From: Pedobacter sp. JY14-1
Lineage (GTDB): Bacteria > Bacteroidota > Bacteroidia > Sphingobacteriales > Sphingobacteriaceae
Direction of reading: 5' to 3'
DNA: 64,000 nucleotides
Assembly: GCF_029269825.1 (NCBI RefSeq)
Contig: NZ_JARJHU010000001.1
Location: 533,776-597,775 of the forward strand
Within the stretch, counting starts at the first letter, position 1. Each line of letters begins with the position of its first letter. Position numbers and translations under genes: made by a program. This document shows, in pieces, positions 42,112-52,295 of this stretch. The notes below the pieces were generated by a model. It did no database searches. It saw nothing but the letters and a program-made list of their open reading frames with translations, and had not been told where the DNA came from.

Positions 42112-45100
42112 TTAAAACTCTACGTTCAAGCCAAAAGTGTACAGGCGCGGTACCGGGTATCCGTTTGAACCGTCACGGCCGATCGCAGTTACGTTCTCTG
42201 CATTAGGACCCGAGTAACCAGAGAAGGTCACCAGGTTCTGAGCGGAAACATAAGGACGGATATTGTTCAGACCCAACCTCCTGGAAAGCTTCTTATCGAA
42301 CTGGTAAGCCAGGGTTACCTGATTGATCTTAAAGTAAGAACCTTCTTCCTGCCATAAAGTTTGCTCATATCTGAATGGCTGTGTAAATGCGTTATGCGCA
42401 TAATCATAAGCGTTACCATACTTCGCAATATCTCCGGTCTGTCTCCAGATATTCAGGTTGTCCAATGGCACAACAGCTTTGGTAGCACCACCGATCACCC
42501 CATTGTTGTCGTAACCATAAGGGTCATTCAATAACCTCAGACGGTCGGCAAGGGCGTTGTTCAAAATAGAACGCTTTGCAGTATAAGAACAATAAATATT
42601 CAGGGAAACACCTTTGTAGGTAACGGTATTGGAAAGACCGCCAGTCAGTACCGGCTGGGTATTTCCGGTTACCTGCAAATCTCTGGTATCCAAAACATAA
42701 TCACCGTTGGCGTCAAAGAACCTAGCATCTCCGCCCTGGAAAGAGTTCAGGTAGCTGGCCGAACTGTTATTCCTGTACCTTAAACCGGTAATCGGATCGA
42801 CCGGAACCTCAGCAGTAGAACCATACACGCCCTGGTTTACATACAGGTAGTTGGCCAGTGAGTTTCTACCCACACGCTTAGCAAGGTGCTGACGATAACT
42901 GGTGATATTATCAAACTCAATCACCTGACCGTTGTATTCAGCAGGAAGTTTCGTCAAAATATCTGTGTTCCAGGCACCATTCACCGAGATCTGCCAGGTT
43001 ACTTTACTGGTCTTGGCTAAAGGCCTGCTGCTCACTGAAAGTTCATAACCATAGTTGACAAGTGCGGCATCGTTACTGGTGAATTTATTGAACGCTAAAG
43101 TATTTGACAGGATATTGGTAAACAATTCGTTGTCTACTTTCTTAAAATAAGTATCACCGATCAGGTCCAGTTTACCGTCAAACAAGCCCAGGTCGAAACC
43201 GACGTTAAACTGGGTTACGCTCTTAGGTTTCAGGATCGGGTTAGGGATCAGGTCATAGTCGATACCGATACGTGGGTTGTTGTTGTAATATCCATTAGGA
43301 TTGTACTTTCCATAGATGTCGATGAGACTACCTACGGGGAAGATGTTCCTTCCTGCAGTCACCCTGATGTCACCATAGTTCAGCCACTTATAACCACTCA
43401 GCCAGCTTTCCTTGTTAAAGTTCCATTTCAGACCGATAGATGGGTTTTTCGAATATGGGTCATTCGCACCACTTGCTGATGAACCATCCACGCGATAGGT
43501 AATGTCAAGGATATACTTCTTTTTATAGTCATAAGTAAAAGCCGCTGCCAGGGAAGCCAGCTTCTGGTCCAGGAAGCTACCGCCCAAAATACCACCACCT
43601 CTTGAGAAATAACCGTCATAACCCAGAGGTCCTTCAAACTGATCGCTAGGTAACCTTTCCAGACGGGTAATCGTTGATTTACCACCTCTTACATAAATCT
43701 CACTGAAGAGGTTAAGGAAGAAGTTGTGCTCATCATTGATAGAACGGGTATAAGAAACGTTGTTCCTGTTGTACAATTCCGAAGTAAAGGAATTAAAACG
43801 CTCCAGCTTGGCAAACTGACTGTTGGCCGCAGCAGGTGTAAACTTGTCAGCGTGGTCCTGGTTATAAGTATAACTGTTGTTGGTAATGATGTTCAGGCCA
43901 GGAATCAGCTCGTAACGTGCTTCCATATTGGCACGAAGGTATTTAGGCCCTGCATCGTTCCTCACAGTCAGAGAAGACAACACGTCGCTGGTTGCCACGA
44001 AGAAAGAGGGACCGGGAAGCAATGAAGAGTTCTGTCCGTTGTTCGCTACACCAGTCTGCAAAAGACCGCTTCCGTTACCCTTCTGGATGCTGGACACGGT
44101 ACCGTAGATCGCACCGGTAAAGCTCAACTTAGTAGAAGGTTTGAACTCCATGTTCATGTTCAGTGAATAGCGGTCAAAACCGGTATTCTTAATAATACCC
44201 TTATTACCGAAGTAACCTACGTTAGCTTTATAGTTGAACTTCTGGTCACCACCGTCAAGGGCAATGTTATGGGTCTGGTTATAGGTATCCTGGTAGAAAA
44301 TACCCTGCCAGTTAGTAGAATTATTGTAATAAGCGTTCAAACTGTCTGAAAGGAACGGCGTCCTTGGCAGCAGGTAGTAATCAAGGAACGTAGCGTAATC
44401 TGCGATCTGCTTTACTTTAACTGCACGTTCAAAGGCACCGCCGTAGGTTTCACGCAATTTAGGGGTTTTGCTCAGGTAGAAGTTACCCGTGTAACGCACC
44501 CTTGGGGTCTCCGACTGACCGCGGATGGTCTGGATCAGGATAACACCATATGCACCTCTTGATCCGTACAACGCAGTAGCTGTCGCATCTTTCAAAATCT
44601 CGATACTTGCGATATCCTCCTGAGGAATCAGTGAAAGCGGGCTCACACCCGAACCCTGCTGGTCAAAACCGAACTCAGAGGCCTTGTCCGCATCCATTGG
44701 GATACCGTCAATTACATACAGAGGTGAAGTAGGTTGCAGGAAGGTCTCATTACCGCTACCACTCGTAGTGATCGTAGACAGACCGCGGATGTTAACTGTA
44801 CCGCGAAGACCTGGCGCACCCGTGTTGTTCTGGATGTTCAGACCCGCTACCTTACCCTGCAGCAACTGCTCAACGTTAGCAACGGGAACGTCCTGAACTT
44901 CCTTACCGGTTACTATGAATGACGAACCGGTAGTCTGCTCACGGCTCCGTTTCTGATAACCACGGATAACGACTTCGTTCATTTCATTTTTTGACTCGGC
45001 CAGGCTAACTGTGATGGATGTTTGTCCAGCTGCCAGGGTAACGACTTTAGTCTGATAACCGGTGTAGGAAACGGTCAGTTTAGCCCCAGCCGGAGCGCTG

Positions 45101-45300
45101 AAGGTCAGCACACCATTTCCATTGGTTTGTCCGACACCTTTAGGCGGAGTACCGACAAAGATACCTGCACCAGGTAGGGTCTCTTTAGTTGCTGCATCAA
45201 TAACAGTCGCTCTGACCGTCACTTGCGCCTGCGCCATCAAATCCTTGCAAAATAATATGCAACTGAAAAAAATTGATAGCAGAATAATTTGTTTTCTCAT
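42112..45300 (-). CDS. SusC/RagA TonB-dependent transporter (pair 1)
   Basis: 1062 residues from the ATG at 45300 (MRKQIILLSIFFSCILF, signal ending DLMAQ); an ATG at 45393 would run back into the DUF5007 gene. Carboxypeptidase-regulatory-like domain at about 25-105 (VRATVIDAATKETLPGAGIF), TonB-type box region, then the SusC signature and plug (VEQLLQGKVAGLNI, LRGTVNIRGLST, IEILKDATATALYGSRGAYG) and the 22-strand barrel ending in GLNVEF with terminal Phe. No STN domain, so not coupled to an anti-sigma factor. Imports oligosaccharide with the SusD partner. Confidence 0.96.
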   Translation of the reverse strand: MRKQIILLSIFFSCILFCKDLMAQAQVTVRATVIDAATKETLPGAGIFVGTPPKGVGQTNGNGVLTFSAPAGAKLTVSYTGYQTKVVTLAAGQTSITVSLAESKNEMNEVVIRGYQKRSREQTTGSSFIVTGKEVQDVPVANVEQLLQGKVAGLNIQNNTGAPGLRGTVNIRGLSTITTSGSGNETFLQPTSPLYVIDGIPMDADKASEFGFDQQGSGVSPLSLIPQEDIASIEILKDATATALYGSRGAYGVILIQTIRGQSETPRVRYTGNFYLSKTPKLRETYGGAFERAVKVKQIADYATFLDYYLLPRTPFLSDSLNAYYNNSTNWQGIFYQDTYNQTHNIALDGGDQKFNYKANVGYFGNKGIIKNTGFDRYSLNMNMEFKPSTKLSFTGAIYGTVSSIQKGNGSGLLQTGVANNGQNSSLLPGPSFFVATSDVLSSLTVRNDAGPKYLRANMEARYELIPGLNIITNNSYTYNQDHADKFTPAAANSQFAKLERFNSFTSELYNRNNVSYTRSINDEHNFFLNLFSEIYVRGGKSTITRLERLPSDQFEGPLGYDGYFSRGGGILGGSFLDQKLASLAAAFTYDYKKKYILDITYRVDGSSASGANDPYSKNPSIGLKWNFNKESWLSGYKWLNYGDIRVTAGRNIFPVGSLIDIYGKYNPNGYYNNNPRIGIDYDLIPNPILKPKSVTQFNVGFDLGLFDGKLDLIGDTYFKKVDNELFTNILSNTLAFNKFTSNDAALVNYGYELSVSSRPLAKTSKVTWQISVNGAWNTDILTKLPAEYNGQVIEFDNITSYRQHLAKRVGRNSLANYLYVNQGVYGSTAEVPVDPITGLRYRNNSSASYLNSFQGGDARFFDANGDYVLDTRDLQVTGNTQPVLTGGLSNTVTYKGVSLNIYCSYTAKRSILNNALADRLRLLNDPYGYDNNGVIGGATKAVVPLDNLNIWRQTGDIAKYGNAYDYAHNAFTQPFRYEQTLWQEEGSYFKINQVTLAYQFDKKLSRRLGLNNIRPYVSAQNLVTFSGYSGPNAENVTAIGRDGSNGYPVPRLYTFGLNVEF

Positions 45301-45325
45301 TGTATTAATTTTTATCATTAGGATT

Positions 45326-46423
45326 CTAGTCATTATCAAACTTAGGATTAACAGTTTTGAAGTGGAACACAATCTCCCAGTCTCCTTTTTCAAAGATTTT
45401 GAAATCCTGGGCGATCACACCTACCTGGCGTACGTTTCCAAATCCGATCCGTGAATAACTGAATTCCACGTGTGCAGTAGTTCCTGCACCGGTAACACCA
45501 CCTGCAGTATACTTGGTCGGTATCCTGGCCAATGGGATTGGATAAGCCACTTCATACTTTACATACTCATCTGTTTTTTCCATGTTAAACCCGTGTACCA
45601 GCTGGTCCCATTTGGTCTCGTTAAACCTGGCCGGATTAATGGCTACAGAATCCTTATTCAAAAATTTAAACCTCAGTGAATTACCGGTTCCCCCCGGTAC
45701 CTTACGGATATACGTATATACCAGACCCTTTGTCGGGTTGGTCGGATCATCCATCGCGGAATTGGTACTCTCCCCAACCATACCGCTCAAAGAAGGATAA
45801 TTATGGACGAGTGTTTTACCTCCGGGAGTAGTCGTATTGGGCTTGCCATTGAACTTATTGATGTCATCATTAGGTTCATAAGGCAGTTCGATAGAAGGAA
45901 TCAGGGACAAGTCTCTCAATACACGGGTACCGCCTGAATTGGTTACCTTCACATCAAAATAAATGATATCCTGGGGATAAATAACCGAATCCCTTGGTTT
46001 GATGATATCACTGGTCGCTGCATTCCACACAATCAGTTCGCCCGAATTCCTCATCTCAATCACTGGATGGCTTTCTGTCTTCCGCTTGGCTTCTATCTCT
46101 GCAATACTTTTTTCAGCTCCGGTATACTCGGTAAGCCATACCTGTACATCTTTCTTGGTCTGGATGTGATTCGCATCACGGCCATCACCGAAATGCGGGT
46201 TCAGCATCTCAAAAGTCATCGGGAATGTAGAGTTGTCTGCGCTGAATATATTGGTATACAGGGTTGTCCTTCCCAGTACAGGTGTGAAGTCCTTTGTCGT
46301 AAATGCGATTTTTGTACTTAAATAATCCTTCTCCTCAGGCACATCAAATATCTTTTTACAACCGGCAAGTGAAGCTGCGGCAGTAAGTAACATGAATGCT
46401 GAATATTTAATCTTATTTTGCAT
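45326..46423 (-). CDS. DUF5007-type surface lipoprotein
   Basis: 365 residues; lipobox LAGCKKIF. Beta-rich, starting PEEKDYLSTKIAFTTKDFTP and ending EKGDWEIVFHFKTVNPKFDND, the pattern of the DUF5007 family found beside SusC/D genes. No catalytic motif. It sits between fasciclin-F5/8 (32 bases) and SusC1 (25 bases) and so starts the second SusC/D set. Confidence 0.7.
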   Translation of the reverse strand: MQNKIKYSAFMLLTAAASLAGCKKIFDVPEEKDYLSTKIAFTTKDFTPVLGRTTLYTNIFSADNSTFPMTFEMLNPHFGDGRDANHIQTKKDVQVWLTEYTGAEKSIAEIEAKRKTESHPVIEMRNSGELIVWNAATSDIIKPRDSVIYPQDIIYFDVKVTNSGGTRVLRDLSLIPSIELPYEPNDDINKFNGKPNTTTPGGKTLVHNYPSLSGMVGESTNSAMDDPTNPTKGLVYTYIRKVPGGTGNSLRFKFLNKDSVAINPARFNETKWDQLVHGFNMEKTDEYVKYEVAYPIPLARIPTKYTAGGVTGAGTTAHVEFSYSRIGFGNVRQVGVIAQDFKIFEKGDWEIVFHFKTVNPKFDND

Positions 46424-46455
46424 AATCTCTTGTTTTTAAAATACCTTCTCCTCGT

Positions 46456-47682
46456 CTAGTTATATGTCTTCCTGTAGTTCATTGACCACTCGGCCAGTTG
46501 GAACAGACCGTCACCACTGTTGGTCAGGATCGTCAGCCTGTAGTAGAGGTAAGCCTTTTCGTTCGGGAAGTCATAGATATGAGTCTCAAAACGGGAGTCG
46601 AATACCTGGTCCTGGCGGGTATCAAGCTTTTCATAAACCACCCCATCATTTGATCCTTCCAACACCCAGCTTTTTGGATCTCTCGCCTTAGCATCGTTTG
46701 CAGATGTCATGGTATATACGTTTGCGACCTGAGGACCTGTAAAGAATTTATACACCATTTTTACAGGAGCATTGTTGTTGTTCAGGAATTCACTGATAAA
46801 CTTGGTCAGTACGTTGTTATCAAACAATTTATCGATCTTCTCGCCGGCAGAAACCCCACCATCCTGATAGTTACCGTTAAAAGTAACGCTGTAAGGTTTT
46901 TCAGGAAGTGGCAATGTATTCTTCCAGGTGGTCATATCAGCCAGGGTCAGGTTATCCGGAGGTGGAACCAGGGTCAACCTGCGCGCAAACTCATCAAACC
47001 CGAATACATGATCCGGCTCTAGCAGGTGGACGATACCATTTTTGGCCTGAATATTAATCGAGGAAGTAGTGGCGGTTGTCCAGTTTGCCTCGAAAACGCT
47101 CCTCTTGGTATTGGCAAACTCGATGATCTCTGAGCCACCATTTTGCCAGCCTTGTGCGTCAGCATACTTACGTTTACCGTGCATAGGATAGCCGCCTCTC
47201 ACCGCGAATAATGCCTGTCCGTCACCTACAGAGAATGTTGAAGACTTAAAAAGGCCCCTGATAATGTAACGGGATACCATGGTATCGAGATGCGAGCTAT
47301 CTGCCTTGGCTTTAGCAATATCAGCAGATGTAAGCGCCTTTGCTGCCGCAAGGTCTTTCAGAAAAATCGCCGGCTTTCCTAACGCTCTGCGGGCATTGTT
47401 CAGGTTGGTCAGGGCAATCCTGAAACTTGAATTAGATGGTGCAAACAAAGTCACTGAACTGTCGGTCAGTATAGGCTTCATCTTAAAGGCATCGATCAGC
47501 AGCAATAACGAATCGTAAACCCCCGGCTTACTCTTCAGGTAATCGTACATATTCAGATCAGTGCCCAGATTAATGTTGCTCTGATCATGATAGCCTTTTT
47601 CTTTCTTACATCCAGATTGAAATATCAGCGCACCAAACAATAATGCGACTAAATACTTAAGGTAAAATTTTGATCTTTTCAT
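46456..47682 (-). CDS. Fasciclin plus F5/8 type C lipoprotein
   Basis: 408 residues; lipobox FQSGCKK. FAS1 domain at about 45-235 (NMYDYLKSKPGVYDSLLLLI, VTLFAPSNSSF, NGIVHLLEPDHV), with a long Ala/Lys helical insertion (KDLAAAKALTSADIAKAKAD). F5/8 type C domain at 265-408 (VYTMTSANDAKARDPKSW, LEGSNDGVVYEKLDTR, LFQLAEWSM) similar to the module in the PKD paralogues. It links the fasciclin and F5/8 families of the locus in one protein. 16 bases after SusD2. Confidence 0.85.
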   Translation of the reverse strand: MKRSKFYLKYLVALLFGALIFQSGCKKEKGYHDQSNINLGTDLNMYDYLKSKPGVYDSLLLLIDAFKMKPILTDSSVTLFAPSNSSFRIALTNLNNARRALGKPAIFLKDLAAAKALTSADIAKAKADSSHLDTMVSRYIIRGLFKSSTFSVGDGQALFAVRGGYPMHGKRKYADAQGWQNGGSEIIEFANTKRSVFEANWTTATTSSINIQAKNGIVHLLEPDHVFGFDEFARRLTLVPPPDNLTLADMTTWKNTLPLPEKPYSVTFNGNYQDGGVSAGEKIDKLFDNNVLTKFISEFLNNNNAPVKMVYKFFTGPQVANVYTMTSANDAKARDPKSWVLEGSNDGVVYEKLDTRQDQVFDSRFETHIYDFPNEKAYLYYRLTILTNSGDGLFQLAEWSMNYRKTYN

Positions 47683-47698
47683 GTTTGTTCGTGCTTTA

Positions 47699-49246
47699 TT
47701 ATTTCCAATATGAATTCTGAGTTAACTGAGGATTCTGGGCAAGTATGCTCCTGGAAATCGGCCAGTAAATGCCGCCGTTATTGATCAATTCAAGGAACTT
47801 TGGATTCTTTTGCTTGATCTTATGATACCTCACCAGGTCGTACCAGTGCTGTCCCTCACCCATCAGTTCTTTTTGACGTTCTCTAAAGATCGCGTCGATC
47901 AACTCGCCGCTCCTGGCTTCACTGTAAGGCTGATAAGTGTTTCCTTCAGTGGCCTCACCCTTACTATCCACATTGTAACGCAGCTGACGGATCACGTTCA
48001 GTGCGTCAATAGCCCCGGTTCTTTCGCCAAGGACTGCAAGCGCCTCTGCACGCAGCAGGGTAATATCTTCCAGCCTGGTTACGATCAGCGTACTGGAGAA
48101 TATCCTGAAGCTAGGATCTGTAGAACCAGCCTGCATCACTTTGATCTTACTGAAGATCGGGTATCTGCCCTGGAAGTTAGTAAAATAGCGGTTAGAGTGC
48201 GTTGTACCAGTAGTATCGATATTGAAACGGGCGTCATTGCGCTCGGCAAAAATCGAAAGGATAGAATCCTTTGGTACAAAAATATCCGGCAATGCCTTGT
48301 TCACTACAGGCTCAGCCAGGGTAAGCGCTTCTACAACACCTGTAAAGGAAGCATCCTGGTGTCCCCAGATGAAACCAAAACCCAGTATCTGGTTATTCTT
48401 CTTATCATAGAAAAGGCCGTTCCTCGCACACAGTTCATCTGTATTGGTATAGCCATTTCCACCTCTGGAATAGTTATCCAGTACAAACTTGGTATATACA
48501 GAAACGTCTGTATATTTTCCCTGCCATGCAGCCACATGTGCCAGGATACTGAAAGCAGAAAGTTTTCTTACCAATGCACCGTTCCACCTGCTTGAAGACT
48601 CATTATAATACTGACCAGGTTGCTGGATGTCATTTGAACTGTAATTGTAAGGAAGATCTGCTGCCGCAGAAACCATCTCAGACTGTATCCACTCCAGGAT
48701 CGCCCGGCCATCCTTTTTAGGCTGGTTCTCAAAGACACCATCCCTGGAAGAAGTGATGAAAGGCACATCGCCCCAGATCCTAACGAGATTAAAATAAGCA
48801 AAGGCCCTCAGGAACCTTACCTGTGCTACGTCTACAGTCATGTTGTTGTCGGTATAACGCGCGTCGTTATCGTGTACTTCGTGAATACGCTCCAGGAAAA
48901 GGTTGGCAGCATTCACAATAGCATAGAACCTTGTCCAGTTAGACAGTTCCTCAACTACCGGATAATTGGCAGTAAGGTTATTGGCGATCACCGCCTTCAG
49001 GTCCTGACGTATCGGGCTGTCGAAGTTACCCATACGCACATCACCGTAGATCCAGTAGCGGTTGTTATCCGCCAGGGCAGCCCTGGTCAGACCGTAAACA
49101 CCCATAATACCAGCCCTTGCATCCTCCAGCGTATTCCAGTAGTTCTCCTCATTGACCACACGTGTAGAGTCCTTGTCCAGGATCTTTTTACAGCCCCCCG
49201 CAAGAAGACCTAAAAACACAAGGCTCATTAAAGTTATCTTTTTCAT
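47699..49246 (-). CDS. SusD/RagB nutrient-binding lipoprotein (pair 2)
   Basis: 515 residues from the ATG at 49246 (MKKITLMSLVFLGLLAGGCKK), preferred to 49276 because it gives a clean lipoprotein signal. SusD features: YWNTLEDARAGIMGVYGL, VDVAQVRFLRAFAYFNLVRIWGDVP, the block RLEDITLLRAEALAVLGE and FRERQKELMGEGQHWYDLVR. Partner of SusC2, 49 bases upstream. Confidence 0.95.
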   Translation of the reverse strand: MKKITLMSLVFLGLLAGGCKKILDKDSTRVVNEENYWNTLEDARAGIMGVYGLTRAALADNNRYWIYGDVRMGNFDSPIRQDLKAVIANNLTANYPVVEELSNWTRFYAIVNAANLFLERIHEVHDNDARYTDNNMTVDVAQVRFLRAFAYFNLVRIWGDVPFITSSRDGVFENQPKKDGRAILEWIQSEMVSAAADLPYNYSSNDIQQPGQYYNESSSRWNGALVRKLSAFSILAHVAAWQGKYTDVSVYTKFVLDNYSRGGNGYTNTDELCARNGLFYDKKNNQILGFGFIWGHQDASFTGVVEALTLAEPVVNKALPDIFVPKDSILSIFAERNDARFNIDTTGTTHSNRYFTNFQGRYPIFSKIKVMQAGSTDPSFRIFSSTLIVTRLEDITLLRAEALAVLGERTGAIDALNVIRQLRYNVDSKGEATEGNTYQPYSEARSGELIDAIFRERQKELMGEGQHWYDLVRYHKIKQKNPKFLELINNGGIYWPISRSILAQNPQLTQNSYWK

Positions 49247-49295
49247 TTTCTCAATTTTAAATTGGTACTTGTACATACGTTCGCTCAGGTAAGAA

Positions 49296-52295
49296 TTAAA
49301 AATCCATTTTTACGCCCAGTAAATAAGTCCTTGGGATTTGCAAGCCATACCCGGTATCGTATCCGGTATAATCCGCCAGTTCAGGATCCTGACCAGTATA
49401 CTTAGTCAGCGTGAACACATTATTGACACTACCATAAACATAGAAGCGCTTCATGCTGGCCGATTTCTTCTTCATGATCTCAGTCAGGTCATATCCCAGA
49501 GAAAGCGTGCGCAGCTTGATGAAAGAAGCGTTCTCCACGAAGATATCCTGATTCACCTGATAAGGCGCAACAGGGCTCCATGGGTTGTACAAAGGATATT
49601 TGCCATAATCGCCACGTTTTTCCCAATAAGTAATCTCCCTTACCGAATTGATGTTGTTCAGACCTTCACGGTTCACGAAGTCAAAACGGTTTGCCATTTC
49701 CTGGTTAACCAGGTCGCGGTTCAGATTATAGTAAAAGTTAAGGCTTAACGTCCATTTCTTATAGCTGAAATCGTTATTGAAACCACCGGCAAATACTGGC
49801 AATGCATGTCCTGTCATTACCCTGTCCTTGGCGTCAATCACGTTGTCATTATTCAGGTCTCTCCATCTTGGGTCACCAGCTTTCAGGTCGATGCCGTTGT
49901 AGCTCAGTTTCTGACCGCCAACAGAAGGCACTTCATCATCTGTATTATAGATACCATCGTTTTTCAGCACCCAGTAACGGTCCACTGCCTCTCCCACCTT
50001 GAACAGACGGTCGTTGATAGACAGTTCCTTAAGGCCGCCAGGTAAGGCGGTAAGTTCATTGCGGTTATAGTTAATGTTGAATGCAGCATTCCAGGTTACA
50101 GTCTGTCCGGCAGGCAATATTGATGCACTGATGTTCAGGTCAACTCCAGAGTTACGGATAGCCATACCATTTTTAATAACAGAAGAATAACCGTACTCAG
50201 CACCTGAAGGCACACCAAGCAGCATATTCTTGTCTTCCTTAATATAGCCGTCGATAGACGCAGAGATCCTTCCTTTCAGGAAAGACAGGTCCAGTCCAAG
50301 GTTCACCTGGTCCTGGTAAGCCCAATCCAGGTTATAACCAATACTGCCAAGTGTATAAGGACGGGTTAAAGTAGCGATACCATTATATCCCGGTGTGATC
50401 AGGTTGCCGGTAAAGCCAATAAATGCAGTATACTGTGGACCCTGTGCGTAGTTGTCAAAATGCTCATATCTACCTAATCTGCCTGCACTTGCACGAAGGT
50501 TGAGTGTAGAGAAGGTATCGTCATTTTCCAGCAGGTCCTTCTTGATGTCCCAGGCAGCCGATACCAGTGGAGAATAGAACCAGCGGCTAGTTGGCTGCTG
50601 GTTGGAAGAACCATCAGCACGTACCATTGCAGAAATGGTATACTTTTCCTTAAACTGATAAGTTGCCCTTGCATTGAAAGAGATCAGGTTATTTGCGGTT
50701 TTGTCCAGGAACTTATAAACCAGGTTCTGATTGAAAACCGTAGGACTCAGGTAATTGCTCTTGTTAGGATCGGGTTCCAGCAGGTTCAGCTTGATAAAGT
50801 CGTTCGAACCCTTATAGCCATAAGCATATTCATACTTATACTCATCAAACTGCAGAGAGGCTCCTGCCTGGAAATTAAATTTATTGGCATCGTCAAGATT
50901 CCAGTCGTAAGAAGCAATGTTATCAATAAAAGACCGCTGGTTGTAACCATAATAGTTAGATGCATAGTTTGTCGTCTGCATCAGCGTTCTCGCAAAGAAA
51001 ATATCTCTGTAACCTTCATTATAATCTACACCACCAGTAGTGATCCAGTTAAAGTTTTTGAAGTTGAGCCCCAGTTTGATGAAACCTTGCACCGAGTTGG
51101 TTTTGTTGTCATCAAAGCCCTTGTCAAATTCGTTCAGGTATCTGCCATACCAGTCTTTGTTTGGCGGAAGGGGAGAACTCAGATCGGGAATATAGTTCAC
51201 CTGGCTCAGCCTGTCCCTTACGTTTCTGTTACGCTGACGCTGTACACGTGTACCGTTTACCATCGCACTGAAAGTCAGCCAGGAAATCGGCTTCATGTTA
51301 ACCAGGAAGCGTGTATTGTAACGGTCAGCACCGGTATTGTCAGCCACTCCATCGTTAGTCGCGGTCCCCACCGAAAAACGGAAGTTAGCTTTATCAGTAC
51401 CGCCTGCGATACTGGCATTGGCGCTGTACACCAAGGCATTCTTGTAGTACAGGTCATTCCAGTTGGCAGGTCCGTAGAAAGCATTGTTCAGCGAGTCACT
51501 GAGGTACAGCGGATAAACGTCATTGTCCGAATAACTGCCATTACCAGTATATTTATTGTAGAACTGCTTCCTGAAATTATTTTCAAACTGGCCATTGATA
51601 GTAGTGACCGGGCTTTTGGTCGCCATGCCTACGTAAGAATCAAAGGTGATTGAACGCCTGGTTGTAGCGGACTTGGTGGTCAGCACAATCGCACCGTTTG
51701 CGGCTTTAGGACCATAGATCGCCACCGCGTTAACATCCTTAAGTACCTCAATAGAAGCGATGTTGTCCATATTGACGATAGAAAGCGGGTTAGTTCCCGT
51801 TCCTGCCCTTTCAAATTTATATTGCTGGATATCAAAAGCATAAGGATGCTCCGCGGTCAGCGGTACACCATCAAGGATCACCAGCGGCTGAGACTGGAAC
51901 AACTCGCGGGGGGACAAAAGCGGCTGAGAAGTTCCGTGTATGAACATGTTCTGGTTTGTGGCAGGTTCACCCGAAGGCTCCTGAACATACAGGCCGGCCG
52001 ATTCTCCCTTTAAATACTGCTGAAGCGTAATGGCAGGAAAGATCGCCAGCTTCTTCGGATCGAGTCCATTTCCCTTCGATTCTAGACCGGCGGTAATAGA
52101 CTTCTTAATGGGCTTAATACCAACATCCGCAGTATCCTTGGTGCTGGTATCCTTTTGAGAGGCATCTGTCTGTTGCTGAAAGCTTCTCATTGCAGAGAAG
52201 TTATTCGAAACACAGGCTGACCTAGCCGCATTGCCGAAAGAGCATGTTGTTGTACACAACACACCCAGAAAAGTCATAGTTGCAATAATGCGCAT
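49296..52295 (-). CDS. SusC/RagA TonB-dependent transporter (pair 2)
   Basis: 999 residues with a Cys-rich signal (MRIIATMTFLGVLCTTTCSF). Unlike pair 1 it lacks the carboxypeptidase-regulatory-like domain: a short Lys/Thr-rich linker leads straight to the plug (ITLQQYLKGESAGLYVQEPS, SQPLVILDGVPL, IEVLKDVNAVAIYGPKAANG), then the barrel ending LLGVKMDF. First gene of the locus in transcription order; the promoter should be in 52296-52915. Confidence 0.94.
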   Translation of the reverse strand: MRIIATMTFLGVLCTTTCSFGNAARSACVSNNFSAMRSFQQQTDASQKDTSTKDTADVGIKPIKKSITAGLESKGNGLDPKKLAIFPAITLQQYLKGESAGLYVQEPSGEPATNQNMFIHGTSQPLLSPRELFQSQPLVILDGVPLTAEHPYAFDIQQYKFERAGTGTNPLSIVNMDNIASIEVLKDVNAVAIYGPKAANGAIVLTTKSATTRRSITFDSYVGMATKSPVTTINGQFENNFRKQFYNKYTGNGSYSDNDVYPLYLSDSLNNAFYGPANWNDLYYKNALVYSANASIAGGTDKANFRFSVGTATNDGVADNTGADRYNTRFLVNMKPISWLTFSAMVNGTRVQRQRNRNVRDRLSQVNYIPDLSSPLPPNKDWYGRYLNEFDKGFDDNKTNSVQGFIKLGLNFKNFNWITTGGVDYNEGYRDIFFARTLMQTTNYASNYYGYNQRSFIDNIASYDWNLDDANKFNFQAGASLQFDEYKYEYAYGYKGSNDFIKLNLLEPDPNKSNYLSPTVFNQNLVYKFLDKTANNLISFNARATYQFKEKYTISAMVRADGSSNQQPTSRWFYSPLVSAAWDIKKDLLENDDTFSTLNLRASAGRLGRYEHFDNYAQGPQYTAFIGFTGNLITPGYNGIATLTRPYTLGSIGYNLDWAYQDQVNLGLDLSFLKGRISASIDGYIKEDKNMLLGVPSGAEYGYSSVIKNGMAIRNSGVDLNISASILPAGQTVTWNAAFNINYNRNELTALPGGLKELSINDRLFKVGEAVDRYWVLKNDGIYNTDDEVPSVGGQKLSYNGIDLKAGDPRWRDLNNDNVIDAKDRVMTGHALPVFAGGFNNDFSYKKWTLSLNFYYNLNRDLVNQEMANRFDFVNREGLNNINSVREITYWEKRGDYGKYPLYNPWSPVAPYQVNQDIFVENASFIKLRTLSLGYDLTEIMKKKSASMKRFYVYGSVNNVFTLTKYTGQDPELADYTGYDTGYGLQIPRTYLLGVKMDF

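Noticed and set aside
45301..45393. Upstream extension of SusC1
   Set aside because: It overlaps the DUF5007 gene and puts 31 residues ahead of a good signal peptide.
40462..52295. ECF sigma/anti-sigma control of the SusC genes
   Set aside because: Neither SusC has an N-terminal STN domain and no sigma or anti-sigma gene is in the window.
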